A DNA stretch of 64,000 nt. It comes from Vanilla planifolia. Lineage: Eukaryota; Streptophyta; Magnoliopsida; Asparagales; Orchidaceae. The stretch covers positions 1,142,015-1,206,014 of the forward strand of contig JAIUJO010000160.1 of assembly GCA_023846275.1 (NCBI GenBank), written 5' to 3'. Below the pieces are notes generated by a model, which worked only from the letters and a program-made list of their open reading frames with translations, did no database searches and was not told the DNA's origin. A program made the translations under genes and the position numbers. Shown here in pieces: positions 35,111 to 48,848 of the stretch. How positions within the stretch are numbered: position 1 is the stretch's first letter; the number at the start of each line of letters is the position of its first letter.

Positions 35111-38100
35111 ATTAGTGCTAGGCTTTATTTTGGATGGGCTCTTGCATTTAACTTCAAATGATAATTAGGTGGACGGATTTCCAAATTGTAACCTTAAGAG
35201 AGATGCTATGAATTAGCCTATGAGAAAAGTAGTTCTCATAAAGTTTAGCCAAGACAATCCTTGGAAATATGGGTAAGTTCCTGTGGGTTTAGTAATCTCA
35301 AAATGCATGTGTTGGACACCTGAGATAGTATTGTAGTGATATGAGTAGCAAAGAAGTGATAATTAAGAATGATGTAGTGGCTCATGTTATCTTAATAGTT
35401 ATGTAGAATCACTAATAAAACTTTGGTAAACAAAAGTTTTGAAAAGAATGGCTATGCCCTTAATTAGTGCCTAAGACTTAAAACCATGTTTATGGTGTTA
35501 ATGAAAGAACAAGTCCAAGGTTAGTTAAGAAAAAAAATACCTTAGTGATGATTCAAATGTAGGGAACACAAAAATGTAAGTTATATATGTAAAATCTATG
35601 AGGTTTGGGAAACCTAAATAGCTAAGTATGATTTTGACAAAACCTTAGGATCACCTGAAAAAAAATTATGCTTTAAGAGGTAACCCAAGTTAACCTCAAA
35701 TAGTTTTTCAAGGATCTTCTAAAGTAGTTCCTAATATATTATCATAGGTTGTCATATATAGTAGTAATCCCTTAGCACATATGTAAGGAATGCAATAATA
35801 GAAACTTATTAAAGTGTTTTAATGACTCCTAAGATTGAAGTGTAAAGTTGTGATGAAGTAGGCCAAACATTTTGGAGTCCATAGACCAGACAGGAGATAA
35901 GATGCTATTATGGGCATAGTTTTTACAATTAAGGTACCACAATGCATTGGTAGGTTCCATATTTAATGATCATATACACCTACGTTTTGCCAGAGTGTCA
36001 ATTTCCTTTTATTAATCATACGAGGTAAGGAGTGTTCCATTTCACATGATTGTACACCATGGCTTAAGGAGTGTTAGTCATTTGACTACATACTCCCATA
36101 ATGGCTAACTACCACATAGCTATTGAGCACATTTCATGGACTATGGATGTGCTAGATTACATTATAAAGGAGTGTACATGTTTATTGTTAACCTTTCAGA
36201 GTTGTTAAGGTACTAACTATTGTAACTAAACTCCTTAATTACATGATAACATATTCTAAAAATGACTTAGTGTTAAACATTCTTCTAAGCAACAAGGAAC
36301 ACAAAATTGATAGTGGGACACTCGTCCTTATGTTTAGCAAAGTCATTAAATAAGATGGTTACAACAATTAGTGAGGTAATGATTGATACTAAATAAGTTA
36401 AGGCTCTTAGTGTTCAACAAAGAGGTTAGTGATCAATGCAATTCTTTTATGACAGCATAACTTTTGTATTTGTTCTAATTGGTAAGCAAAAAAAGCTGTG
36501 ATGTGATAATTTAACAAAGGTTTTGTGTCTTATTAGAGTTGATGATTTAGAATTTTTTTATCATGAGGTCTTAGTTGTAGTGACGATGTTTCCTTTATAG
36601 TAAATGTTGTATATAGGTTCCATAGTTGTATCAAACTTTTAATAGGTTCAATTTTTAGTTGTGTACATCTTTTACATTTTGCATTTAAAGGGTTCATATT
36701 TCACTATGATTGGTTTGTGCATCATTATGTTGTGTTCATACTATTTATTGTCTATGGATTTTATGAAATGTTCGGTAGGATTGCATTATTACAATGTACA
36801 AATGGTTGTGTTTAATAGATTTGTTTAAGAATGGTGATCCCATCTTTCGATAAGTTTGTCAAATAGTCCATAAAAGAATGGAGTTCACTCAAGCCCACAT
36901 AACTTTTCCATGATTACCATATTCGAGCACTATGGCTACTATTTTGAAAAGAAGGTAATTGAGGGGAGGTTTGCTCGCAATATACGCCAATCAGAGCATG
37001 GCTTTCACTACATTGTAGAATTTGTGAAAACATGTTGCTAAACCTTTCAATTATGCATAAGTGGAACTTGAGTTATTGTAATCAATCTTGTGTACATGTT
37101 AAATAATTCTACCTTAATTTCTATGCATCAAGGCTAGCATTATAATATGCAAGTTATTCAATATCAACTACTTAGATTGAAAAGATGTGTTTAACAACAT
37201 TTTGTTCTATTTATTCACATACGATTTATATCATACAAAAGAAAATACTATCATATTTGTATGATTTAGTCCTCTTAGCTAAAATTTGAAAAGAATTAGG
37301 ATAAATATAATATATTGTTGTCATAAAAATATGTTGTTATTTATCTTATTATAAGAATTGTTTTGTTAAGCTTAGAAGTGTAAACTTAATAAGATAATCG
37401 TATCATACATGTACAATCTAAACAATCATGTTGTATTATATTTAAAAAATAAGAAAAATGTGTTAATGTTGTGCATCTTACAATATGTTCATTAATATAG
37501 TAATTGAATGATAAATTTATGAATTTAAAATAGAATTGTTTGATTGAAGGTTTGTCAAAAAATACAACCACTATGTGCTTAAATGCTTCATATGATTTAT
37601 TTATTTTAATCGTATAAGCTCCCATTTGGCAATTTAACTATCACTAAAGGTATGTGCGGATTAGTTCTAGTCCATGCCTCATTAAAATAAGTCTACCGAT
37701 AATTAGGAATTGCTCATTCTTCCACTTTGACATCTTTCACTTTAGTTTTTTTATTTTTTTGGATGTAAATATTTCATTTTTATACCAATTTAAAGAGGTT
37801 AATCTCGATATTTAATTGAAAAATTAACTCTCTAAAAGCCAAACTTTTGGCTAAATTTCTTTTAAAACCACCTTACACATTTTTCGTAACAAATAACTTT
37901 CCTTTTTATTAATTTACTTGACATCAAGGTGTTGCTTGATAGTCTTTTAATAGAATCTAAATCCGAGATATTGTTCTTTTGTCCCTTTCAATAGAATCTT
38001 GCCTCTTTCCTACTTGTGTAATTATTTTTCAATCCCCTGGTTGAGCATTGTGTGAGATGTTTTTCATGATTTTGAGGATTATTAAAAGCATTACAAAAAC

Positions 38101-38720
38101 TTCTTTTGCTAATATCAATAGCAATAGAGAAGTTGGGCCTAGCTGATCTACAAGATACCAAGAATAATGAGAACCAAAATGATAAATTTTTAGAAAAATT
38201 GAATTTTGGGATAACTTAAGGTAAGAAATCCAAAGCAATAGCATGATATGCACTAATTAAATGTACTTTAGCATGCAATTCCTCTCCCTTAATTTCATGT
38301 TCAATGACTTTAATGAATATTATTAATAATCTCTCCTCCTTTTTATAAAACCCACTTATTCAAGCAAAATTCTTTTACAAAGATAGTGCTAATGGGTGTA
38401 AGTGAGTAGTTTGATAAATACCTTTTTATGAATTATAGATTCAAATTGTCTTATAACCGTTAAAGGATTTCAGATTCTTATTAGTTTAGGATACAATTTT
38501 AAATTTTCAATTATGATTTCAGTATGAATGAGTGAGCCTCAAACGTAAAACTCCTTTACAAGCACTACATCATTAGTGATTATGTCCTAACATCTAAAGA
38601 AACATTGTCTATTAAAACAATCCATATTAGATTGTTATGTTGATTCATGTAAAACACAATCTCTTATATCTATTCAATTGTAATTTGTCTCATTAACTCC
38701 ATATTATTTCACTCAATAAT
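35111..38720. other. Unclassified decayed sequence with possible element fragments
   Basis: This region should hold the 3' part of the gypsy element, but I found no chromodomain, polypurine tract or LTR. A possible integrase zinc-binding fragment lies at 36,062-36,215 (separate entry). A 74-codon minus-strand open frame at 38,029-38,253 has no recognisable domain. Confidence 0.4.
36062..36215 (+). pseudogene. Possible integrase zinc-binding (HHCC) fragment
   Basis: One frame reads LHTPIMANYHIA, then EHISWTMDVLDYIIKECTC. It resembles the N-terminal zinc-binding part of Ty3 integrase: H-x-x-x-x-x-G-H-x-G, a Y-W-x-x-M, then D-V-x-x-Y-I-x-x-C-x-x-C. The Cys pair spacing is off by one. The fragment lies downstream of the core segment at 35.0 kb, so it is out of order for one element: it would belong to a second element or reflect rearrangement. 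It could be a chance match. Confidence 0.35.
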
Positions 38721-38729
38721 TTTAAAGGG

Positions 38730-38965
38730 ATGAAACTAAGAAGATTTTCATTGTCCAAACAATTGAAAACGAATATTAATTTCTTATAATGGTGAATTAT
38801 TGTCTATTGATCATTTTCTTCCTACAAAATAAATAAGCCCAAAACATCTTTAATGTAATTTTTGTTAAATCATGTTCTTTTTTGTTCTTCCATAATATGG
38901 AAATTTTGCTCTTTTTATCCCAACCTTTGAGGTATTTAATTTTTTCCTTTTGAAACCAATACATC
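38730..38965 (-). pseudogene. LINE RT approach segment
   Basis: Minus-strand frames give GFKRKKLN and NFHIMEEQKR at about 38,965-38,870. They resemble the W-x-Q-K-S-R-x-x-W-L-x-x-G-D-x-N-T-x-F-F-H-x-x-x-x-x-R-R segment before the LINE RT. HHYKKLIF follows at about 38,780. There are frameshifts, and the RT catalytic motifs are not seen further down. Confidence 0.55.
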
Positions 38966-39084
38966 TAATATTTAGTTGTCGCACCTAGTAAGTAGTCATT
39001 GCCTTTAAGATGGTCACTATTACAATCCCACTTTGGTAAGATTTAGAATTTTCATCTTTTCCATCTAGAAATTCTTAATCATAT

Positions 39085-39620
39085 TTGATATCCTCAAAAA
39101 TATTTTCAAAATCTCTATTTATTCCACTACTTCAAATATTCTTTAAACCTCTTTAGCTTGATGGACAAAGCTTTTGAGTTTATGCAATCCCAACTCCTTG
39201 CAATAGTTTTCATGAATGTATCATGACTAAGCCACTTATCTTAAAATCTAAATTGTTTCAACTTTGAGGCTAACATTGGCACTTATGGATCACAAATAGG
39301 GCCTATTTAGCAAAGATGTTCTATAATAGATGAAAAAGCTAAATCTTACCAACTTATATTCCTTAAAGCTCTATCCATCTTCCCATACCCATCCCGTACT
39401 TCAATTTTTGCGAATGCAAATGAAGAGACAATGAATAGTAGACATTTTAGCCTACATTGATTTATTCAATCTAAGAAGTTCTACACCTCCTCCAATCGTA
39501 AGGAGTTCCCCTTGCATTCATCCATTGATGCAAATATATTGAAGTCTTCTCCCATAAGCAAAGAGTTACAAATAATCACCACCACGTTGTAGCGGCTCTT
39601 CGAAGGCTTTCCTTTCTAGC
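39085..39620 (-). pseudogene. LINE endonuclease (ORF2) remnant
   Basis: A single minus-strand frame of about 154 codons with eight stops begins at 39,552 with GEDFNIF, matching the G-D-F-N motif of the apurinic-like endonuclease that nicks the target. It goes on with RLEEV, NFLD, IEVRDGYGKMDRALRN (compare the R-x-x-x-x-I-x-x-R-L-D-R-x-L segment) and IGPICDP (compare G-S-D-H-x-P-I). It then reads KQFRF, DKWLSHDTF, ARSWDC and LKRFKEYLK (compare P-F-R-F-E-x-x-W-x-x-H-x-x-F and L-K-x-W-N-K). The catalytic S-D-H is changed to C-D-P. Just upstream (39,600-39,619), ERKAFEEP recalls the R-x-x-F-W-x-x-L segment. The match over this length in one frame is convincing. Confidence 0.87.
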
Positions 39621-42600
39621 AAGAGATTTTTGTTTAAATAAAGGAGTAATGAACATGTAAATTTCATGTTATCCATTTCATTAGTAAATGAATGAATTTC
39701 TCAATATTAATCATTATTCTACAATCGAATTCATCCATCTAAAATGTCCCAATTTTACTAGATGTGATACAAGCATAACAATAAAGTTGCTACCTCCTTA
39801 CCAACTAATACCATTATATTACTTTAACACATGGGAACAATGCACAATCAAACCTAAATTTTTTACATTAAAAAGATGTTCATCATAGAAAAATAAGATT
39901 TTGTTTTTTACTCTTTTGATATTATTTACATGACTGTTATTCATTCATGGGTAATTAACTCACCTTTGGAATTGAATAAGAGCTTTTATGGGATGCATTT
40001 TAAATTCGAGACTTGTCTTTAACTTTCTATAAATTCCACTTAATAAGCTTTCTTAGAATGAAACGAATTCCTCCTCTTTTGAGTGAATTAGTGAAGGAAC
40101 TGTGGTACTCTCATGGAGCTCCTTGCTAAATCTTTTCAATAATTGAGCAACACTCAGCTAGCTACTTGAGAATGATTGAAGAATCAAGAGAACCATTGAA
40201 GTATGGGAAGAAAGGTTACACAAGAAGAATTCTAGGACTTTGAGTGTATCTAAAGAATATAGGCCAAGGGGGTTAATAATTCTAAATAGGTTATAGAAGA
40301 GATATTCTTGAGCAATATAGGCAATCCAAAAGCTTCAAAATGATGAAGAACCATTTGGGGGAAACCTAGGCTTCAAACTTATGAGAAGTCCATTGTTAAG
40401 CATACCACAATTGAAGAAGTGTTGGCATAATTTAACAAACAATAAGGGACCCATGAGAAGAACAAAATAAAATTACTTTAATAAAACACCTAAAAAATGA
40501 AGGCTTACAAGTGTCGTGATGGATCTATTTGATTTAATGACAATTGATGATTTACTATTAGACTTGTTTAAACACTATGTAGCTTTTACTTAGGCATGTT
40601 TTTGAAATTTCATTAGAGTTTATCAAAAAATCTTACCTATATTGCCTTTTCTTATTTATCCTTACATTTGAATTTGTATTGCATCATTATGAACACTTTT
40701 ATTGTAATCCTTTCTTCTTACGTAATTCTATCATGAGTAGATTCAAATTCCATCTATTAAATATACTAATTAGTAACACCAGTGTTGTGTTTGCATTATA
40801 AAGTTATGCATTTTTTATTTTAGCCTTAGTATTTTCTAAGCATGATATGATATTTCACAATTTGATTGAAGAAATTTGAAACTCCATAATTTTTACTGAT
40901 TCTTATTCTAGTGTAAAAATATTTAAAAAATCTATGTCAATTCAATGTTGAATAGCACTGGGCCACATCAAGTTTGACAAGGTTGCTTTGACCTTTAATC
41001 AAATCACAGTGGAAGAAGAAGTTTAATAGATTGTAACTTTGTTGCTGAGGATATGTTTTAACTACTAAAAAGAAGATGATAACAGAGTTAGCGTGTTTTT
41101 TGTTAAAATGAAAGTCCAAACTCTACTTGAGGCTCTCATTCAGAAATCAATACTGCACCACACCTAATGAAAAAATGCAATTTAATTAGCTCAACTCCTA
41201 TGAAATTGTGATTAGCAAGTGTTGGCTATCAAAATATCAAATTATAAAATCCTTAACAAAACAATCTCACTAAAATCTACATAGATTGTTGATATTATAG
41301 AATTCAATGAGAAAAATTCCCAATTAGAGTATGTTGGAAAGGGCTACAATTTTGAGAATTTCATCCACAATAAATATTACTTCAATCTCACCTATTAAAA
41401 TTGTTGTATATTTGATTCTAACTAGAGTTGAATTGTTTGCCTTCCCCAAAGTATGTTCAATAGTGGTCACAATCGCACACTATAGGTTGTGCATACTAAT
41501 ATATTATAGTGAAAACAAAGAAATGATGTAGGGCTTATAAGTACAAAGTAAGAAAACGGGAATGGAGAAATAATGGGACAAAAGTGAAGTAATTTTTAAT
41601 ATTTAACCCTACATATATTATGCTAGCAAAAATATAATCTACTAACAATATATTGTAAAAAATTAGTAACATTATCAAATGAGAATATACACAATAAACA
41701 TGGGGAGGTCATTAGTCTTGTATTTTCTTAAGGGATAGTGTTAACAAAAAGTGATGAATTATGAAAATTATGAACTTACAAATTCTAAAATAAGTTATAA
41801 TGGAAAGTTTTTCTCTTTATTAATGGCTTTTGAAAAATTTTATTCTAGAAAAAATTATTAACTTTGAAAGCCATTGTGTGGAGGCATGACAATGAAACAT
41901 TAGGAAATGAACATCAACTTGTTTAATCAACTAAGATTTACATTCCCTCACGACAAAAATGCTAGGAAAAAATACTAAAAATAATTTGTAAAATCTAATA
42001 GATTGATATCTACAAGTAAGAAAAAGATTGTGCATCCTACTATACAAGAACAACCCTATAGACCATTAAAAACTTCCAACACTTATCTAAGTACTGACAA
42101 ATATTAATGCAAAATCCCTATGGTAAAAGGAAAGCTTAGAATTTAAGTCATTCATTAAATATGATTGAAAAAAATAACATTATACTATTTAAAAAATACA
42201 AGCATGAAAGTTATCCATATCAAATAAAAGTGCATAATTGTAACTAAATAAAAATATAGTAAAAATATTAAAAATATCATTAATAATTTTCTCAATAAAT
42301 GTCTATTAAAAATATTAATAATATAAATTTCAGTAACGTTCTTTTGTTCAAAAATACTAAACAGGGAAAAAAAATTTTTTTTTCAAATTTATCTTGTTTA
42401 ACTTGAACAACACTACATGTAATTTGATGTTGTTTTTGGTAAGGTAATATTTTTAGACCCCTTGATAAAATATGGAAGGCAATTGAAATTGCATTAAAAA
42501 AAGTATAAAAGAATATCAAAACATTTGAAAATATTTAATTTGTTTAGTATAAATAACAAATAGAAAATAAAAAAATATGTTATGCAAAAACTATATTCTA

Positions 42601-43369
42601 ATCGTGATATTAATACATTCAAAATCTATGAAATTGTTTTATAGTTGTTAATAAATATTTCAATAAGTAATACAAAAATGTTGCTTAATAAATATATATT
42701 AAAATCTTTAAATTTAGAAATTTCCTTAAAAAAAAGGCTTAAATGTTCAAAGTGATAAGGTTATATTTCAATGTAATATGATAGCAAAATAAACTCTTTT
42801 TTGTATGTGTTTAAAGAAATAGTCATGTGATTGAACAAATGTACTACACGATGCAAACAAAATAGTATAGAAATTAATAGTATGTGAACATAATTATTGT
42901 AAAGAAAATTTTAGATGTTCATAGCAAACTAAAAATTTTCTATTTTAATTTTTATTTCCTCATAATGCTTACGAAATTTTATACCTTGTTATAATTATGC
43001 ATCTTTATCACATGGCTAATTTTTATTCACATATATTTTTAGTGAAATGAATGTCTTTATCTGTCACTGTGGTCATCATCAACACATGAAGCTTTACAAT
43101 TTTCTCAAAGAGTAGTCAAGCAATGTGGTAAGTATTACACATCTTAAGGAAGAGCATGAATATAGCCATTTTTATAAATTGAACTACTATTCATGAAGAT
43201 ATGCGAAGCCTTCTAATTGTTTTGTTCTTTTGAAGGACAAAACCAATAATAATATGCTCACGTGGTCATGATGGTACTAGGAATGTGGTGTAAAATCTTG
43301 GGTTATTGTCATGATGTTTAGTACATTAGTCTTGCACTTGAGAACAAATTGAGAAAAGTGACATTTAAT
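39621..43369. other. Unclassified AT-rich sequence
   Basis: I see no recognisable gene, domain, terminal repeat or tandem array on either strand. Open frames at 39,688-39,888, 40,937-41,119, 41,331-41,531 and 42,292-42,519 are short and featureless. The part 40,080-40,500 is less AT-rich than its surroundings but could not be assigned. The satellite resumes near 43,370. Confidence 0.45.
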
Positions 43370-46300
43370 CATAGCAAAGTTGTATTTCAAGATACTAAGG
43401 ATTTAGAGTCTAACATTCTTAATTATCAAACAAAGAAAAAACAAAAATAGCACATAATAAGTTCCAAAACTTGACAAAAAATTCTAAAATTTAAAAAATG
43501 AATACTTGATTTGATATAAGTCATAAGCTGAGTCCATTGACATTCATTTTGGTTTGATTGGACCTCATTTTGAGTTATTACAAATTACAAAATAAATATG
43601 AATAAATAACAATTAAGTATATTTTTAATATTAAGTAAATACATAGTAAAGTTGAAATAAGATAAATTAAACAAATGTAATATGACCAAATCAAAGCAAT
43701 ACAAAAGTGATACCTGAAGACATTTCAAGTTACATAATAGTATGGCCCAATCAAAGAAAAAAATTAGAGAAATGAGATAAGTTATACAAGAAGTAGATTC
43801 AAAGTTACTAACAAGATCAATTGTAACATCTTTGATTATCAAATTAAGCATAAATAGAATAATGTTTTAAAGCATGCAAAATCCTTATAAAATAATTTAT
43901 TAATAAAAATATAAAACTAAATATTTAATATTATAGAGCTCATTGAGATGAGTGCAGCAGGTTTTGTTCTCGGTTGATTAGATCTTATTTAGAGTTACTT
44001 TGGATTATTGAAATAAATAAGCAAAACTTATGTCCAATTAATATTTAAATATTAACTAATCATATATTAAAGTAAAAAATAGAAAAATTTAAACAATTTA
44101 TTATGACAAAATCAAGGGCATATAATGGTCACATGAGTAGAAATTTTTGTTACATAATAATAAGGTAAAAAAGAGCAAAACAATTTAAAAAATAGAAACT
44201 ATAAGAGCAAGCTACTTTATGATGTACTATGGAAAGGAAGGGTAACATCCTTAATCATAAAATCAATTAAAAATAAAAATGATTGCATTGAATGTCAAAT
44301 CATTAAAGAATATTGAAGTAATATAAAAATAAATATGCAATTAAAATGAACTTTTTGAGACAAATGTAGCCACAGTTGTTTCACTTAATTGGACTGCATT
44401 TTAAGTCACTATATTTTGCAAAAGTAAATAAAGATAATGAATAAAATATTATTATTTTAATATTATGTAATTATATATCAAAGTTGAAATGAGATAATTT
44501 TAATCTTACGGTATAAGAAAATCAAAACAATATACATGCCATATGGAAGGAGATTTACTGTTATTTCATAATATAACAAAATTAATATGAAACATTTGAT
44601 GACATGTCATAAATTCTTTGGGAAGGTTGCATTGCTAAACATCAATGTGATCATGTGTGACATCTCTGGTCATCAAATTATGTACAAATCAAAATATCTT
44701 GTAAGGCGTACATGAAAACAAGAAAATAAAATATTTAAAAATCTAAAAAAAATATTTCATTAGACATATTTCATTGGCACAAGGCCAATGATATTTATTT
44801 TTTAGAACAAACTTAATTTGGCATTACTGTGAATTACAACAATAAATGTGCATAAATAGTAATAAATTTAAATTTTTATACAAAGAAAATATATTTTAAT
44901 ACAAAAATATGATTAGTTAAGCCATCATAAAATAACCAAATGAATGCCATTTAAAGGTTGTATGAGAGGTGAATTAAGGGTTACCTAATAACATACCCAA
45001 AAATGAAAATTTAAAAGAAATGAAATAAGTTACATGAGGAAGTTGAATTTTTAACATACTAGAGATTCAAAGTGTAAATTCCTCAGTCATCAAAACATTT
45101 ATAATTCAAAATTCCTTTTACAACAAGGCAAAAACATAAAAATGTAATTATTTATAAATATTCAAATGAATATTTAACTGGATTGAGATTGTGGAGATGG
45201 GTCTAACGAATTTGTTTGTCTCGATTACACCTTGTTTGAAAATATAATGAATCACTAAAGTTAAAAAATATTAAAAATAATAAATAATTATTTTAATATT
45301 AAGAACACAAATAATATTGAATAAAAAGAGATAAGTTGAAGTAATACAATATAACCAAGATAATCATTGTTAGGTAGGACAAAAGGAAATCTAAAGTTAC
45401 ATTTTGATGTTATCAAGTGAAAGTATAACATTTCAAAAATTATGATAAATTATACTGAAAAGTAGCATTGTAGTATACTAGGGAGTTTGAACCTACCATC
45501 ATATTTAAACAAATCTATACAAATTAAAATACCTTACAAAAAATAATAAAGCCTTAGAAACTAATATTTAAAAGATGTATAAATGATTATTTGATTCATA
45601 GAGCACATCACCAGAAGTCCAATGAAATTTATTTCATATCAATGAAGCCACATTTTAAAATATTTAAAATTACAAAAAATAAATGAGCACAAAAAATTTA
45701 AGCAACATAATTTAACCAAATTAGGGACATTTAGATGTGACATGATTGAAAATTTGGGCTATGTTGTAATATAACAAAATACAGATAGATAATTTAATGA
45801 AATAAAGTAATTTTTTTTGGAAAGCTTTATTCCAAGCGACTAAGAAGACCGCGCGTGACATCCGCGCTTGTCAAATAAATTTAAAAAAATCACTAAAAGA
45901 GTGTCAAAATAAAATAAAATAAAATATTGAAAAGTATTAAGGTGATTATTTCATTAGATAGAGCTCATTTAGATAGTCTAATGATTTTTATTTTAACTTG
46001 AGCAAATTCCTTTTGGAATTACTATGAATTACTAATGTGAATGAGCTTAAATACTGTTACAAAATTGTTTTAAGTTCAAGATTATATGAAATATAGTTCA
46101 TAAGGATAAAACTTTAAGCAATATAACATAAGTAATTTAGGCTAATTTAAGGTCACATGGGAGGATATATTGAGTGCCATGGTAATATAACCTAATCTAA
46201 GTGAAACTTTTGAAAAAAATGGATCATGTTCTATAGAAAAGGTCAATTCTAAGATAGTAAGGAGCTCAAGTGTGATATACATGAGCTTTAAATTAGGTAT

Positions 46301-48470
46301 GAATCAATATATCTTGTAAAAAATGCAAAAAAATTAAAAAGATATGTAAAAATATATAAATTAATATTCATTTGAGGAGAGCTCATTAACATGAGTCTAA
46401 TAACATTTGCTTTGCCTTGAGTGATCCTAATTTTGAATTATCACAACTTGCCAAAGAAAAAAACATAAAAAATAAAAAATTATATATTTAATATTTAGTA
46501 AATATATAGAAAAAATAAAATGGAATAAATTCAACCAATTTAATACAACTAAATAAAAATGAAGTAAACATCATGTGAGAGGAGATTTAATGTTACATCG
46601 GGAAATAACCAAATCTTTTAAGAATGTTGTATTCTAGGATACTAATGAGATCGAGTGTGACCTCCTACATTCACAAATCAGATGTGAATTGAAACATCTC
46701 ATACAGTGAGCTCAAATAGTAGAAGCATATGTTATAGAAATATTACATATATAATTAATTTGATAAAACCCATTGAGGCAAGCTTAGTGACATTTGTTTA
46801 ATATAGATATGAGATCAATTGTTATTACTATAAATTACTAAATTTATAAGAAAAAAGAATAATAAATTATTTTTTCAATATTAAGGAATTACATAATAAA
46901 GATCAATTAGGATAAATATAGGTAATGTAATATAACAAAATGAAACACATGATGATCACATGAGAGGAGATTAATTGTTACATTATAATGTGGCCAAATC
47001 AAAGTTAAAAATTTGAAGAAATTAGATAAATTATTCGAGAAAATTTTATTTTAAGATATAAATGACTTCGAGTGTTACATGCTTGGTCATCAAATTAGTT
47101 GCAAATCAAATTATTTCTATAAGAATTAACAAATTCTATAAAATAAATATTTAAAATATAAAAATAAATATTTAACTAGATAAAGTTTGTCTATGTGAAT
47201 CTAATGGGATTTAATTCCTCTCAGTCGAACCTCATTTGAGATTACTTCAATTAATAGAATAAATAGTCATAAATAACCAAAAAAAATTATTTTAATATTA
47301 AGTAATTATATACTAAAGCTTAAGAAAGGTAAATTAAGCAATGTAATTAAACCAAACAAAAAAAACGTAAAGGTCAAATGATAAAAGATTTAAAGTTTCA
47401 TATTAATGTAACAAAATCAAAATTAAAAAAATTTGTAATTTAGATAAATTGCACAAAACTGTTGCATTGCCAAATACTAAGGAGATCATGCAACATCCCT
47501 AATCATAAAATTAGGTTTGAACCAAATTGTTTTTTCATATAAGTAAAAACACTTGAAACTAAAATTCTTAAAATTATAGAAATCAATGTTTAATTACATA
47601 AAGCTAATTGACATTAGTTTAATAATTTTTTTATTTTTTAGACCACATTTGGAATTACTTCAAGTTACAATGTTTAATAAGCAAAAGCAATAACAAATTA
47701 TTATTTTAATATTACTTAAATGTCCAATAAATCTTAAAAAGAATAAAAATAAAGTAATATAATATAACAAAATAAAAGCAAAGTAAAGATAAAATAAGAA
47801 GGGCTTTATGGAGCCATAGTGTTATAACAAAATCTAAGCAAAACTTTTAAGGAAAGCAATAAGTTTTCAAAAACAATTTATTTTATGATACTAAGAAAAT
47901 TAAGTGCATCATACTCTAGAGTAAAATGAATTACAAAAAAGTTATCTCATAATATACCAAAAAAAATAAAATAAAATATTTTTAACATTAAATAATTATT
48001 TAGTTGTATAAAGCACGTAAAGACAAGTATGACAATTTTTGTTTCATCTTTATTATACCTTGTTTAGAGTACTATGAATTACTAAACTAAAAGAATCTTA
48101 AATAATAATAATTTAAATATCAATGTTAAGTAAATACAAATTAAGGATAAAATGAATTAAATTAAAGAAATATAAAATCTACAAATAAAAGTAATGTAAT
48201 GGTCACACGAGTAGAGATTTAAAGTTACATTTAAAAATATTCAAAATCTAAGTAAAGAATTCTAAGAAATAATAGAAATTGTATAGAAAGATAGTTTTCA
48301 GCATACTTAGAGGATCGAGTGTTAAATCCTCAATTGCGAAAAGTGGTATTAATCAAAAAGTATCTTAAAACATGATAATATGTCTACAAAAAATATTTTA
48401 AAATAAAAAAAGAAATATTTAATTTGATAAAGGTCATTGAGAAGAGACAAACTAAAAGCCTAAAAATGTA

Positions 48471-48848
48471 CAAAATAAATATTTAATTTATAGAGTCTTA
48501 ACAAGATTAATCCAATGATCTTTATTTTGTCCCTATAGAACTGGAAATAAATTCCAGTGAATTAAAAAAATCAAAAGATAAAAATAATAATAAATCACTT
48601 TTTAATATTATGCTAATATATGTTAAACTTAAAATATGATAAAATGAAGCAATATAACATGAACAAATCTAAGTTATGTAAAAGTCACAAGAGGGGTGAT
48701 TTAAAGGAATGTTATAATTTTACCATATAAAAAAATATTTGAAGATATAAATTGTATCAATCGATTGCATCAAAAGATACTAATGAGAACAAGCATGATA
48801 TTCTATTTCATCAAATTACTCAAGATTAAAAATATCCCATAAGGTATG
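48471..48848 (-). repeat. Recently duplicated monomer, copy 1
   Basis: This is 378 bp starting at caaaataaatatttaattta and ending at cataaggtatg. It is nearly identical to the next 379 bp, with about ten differences by eye, while all other neighbours are far more diverged. It is preceded by a monomer cut short at about 48,450. Confidence 0.95.

Larger units (their letters stand above)
38730..39620 (-). mobile_element. Decayed LINE (L1-type) fragment
   Basis: On the minus strand the order is endonuclease (39,620 down to about 39,090) and then the start of the LINE RT part (about 38,965 down to 38,730). This is the order of plant L1-type ORF2. The 5' part (ORF1, start of the endonuclease) and most of RT are missing or unrecognisable. 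No poly-A tail or target duplication was found. It lies opposite in strand to the copia and gypsy elements. Confidence 0.85.

Noticed and set aside
38029-38253. Minus-strand frame of 74 codons next to the LINE
   Set aside because: I tested it as LINE RT continuation, but no RT motif fits and it is in a region without other support.
43585-43851. Longest open frame (88 codons, minus strand), hydrophobic and membrane-like
   Set aside because: It is a reverse-read satellite monomer. Hydrophobicity comes from T-rich codons, and the frame is not kept in neighbouring monomers.
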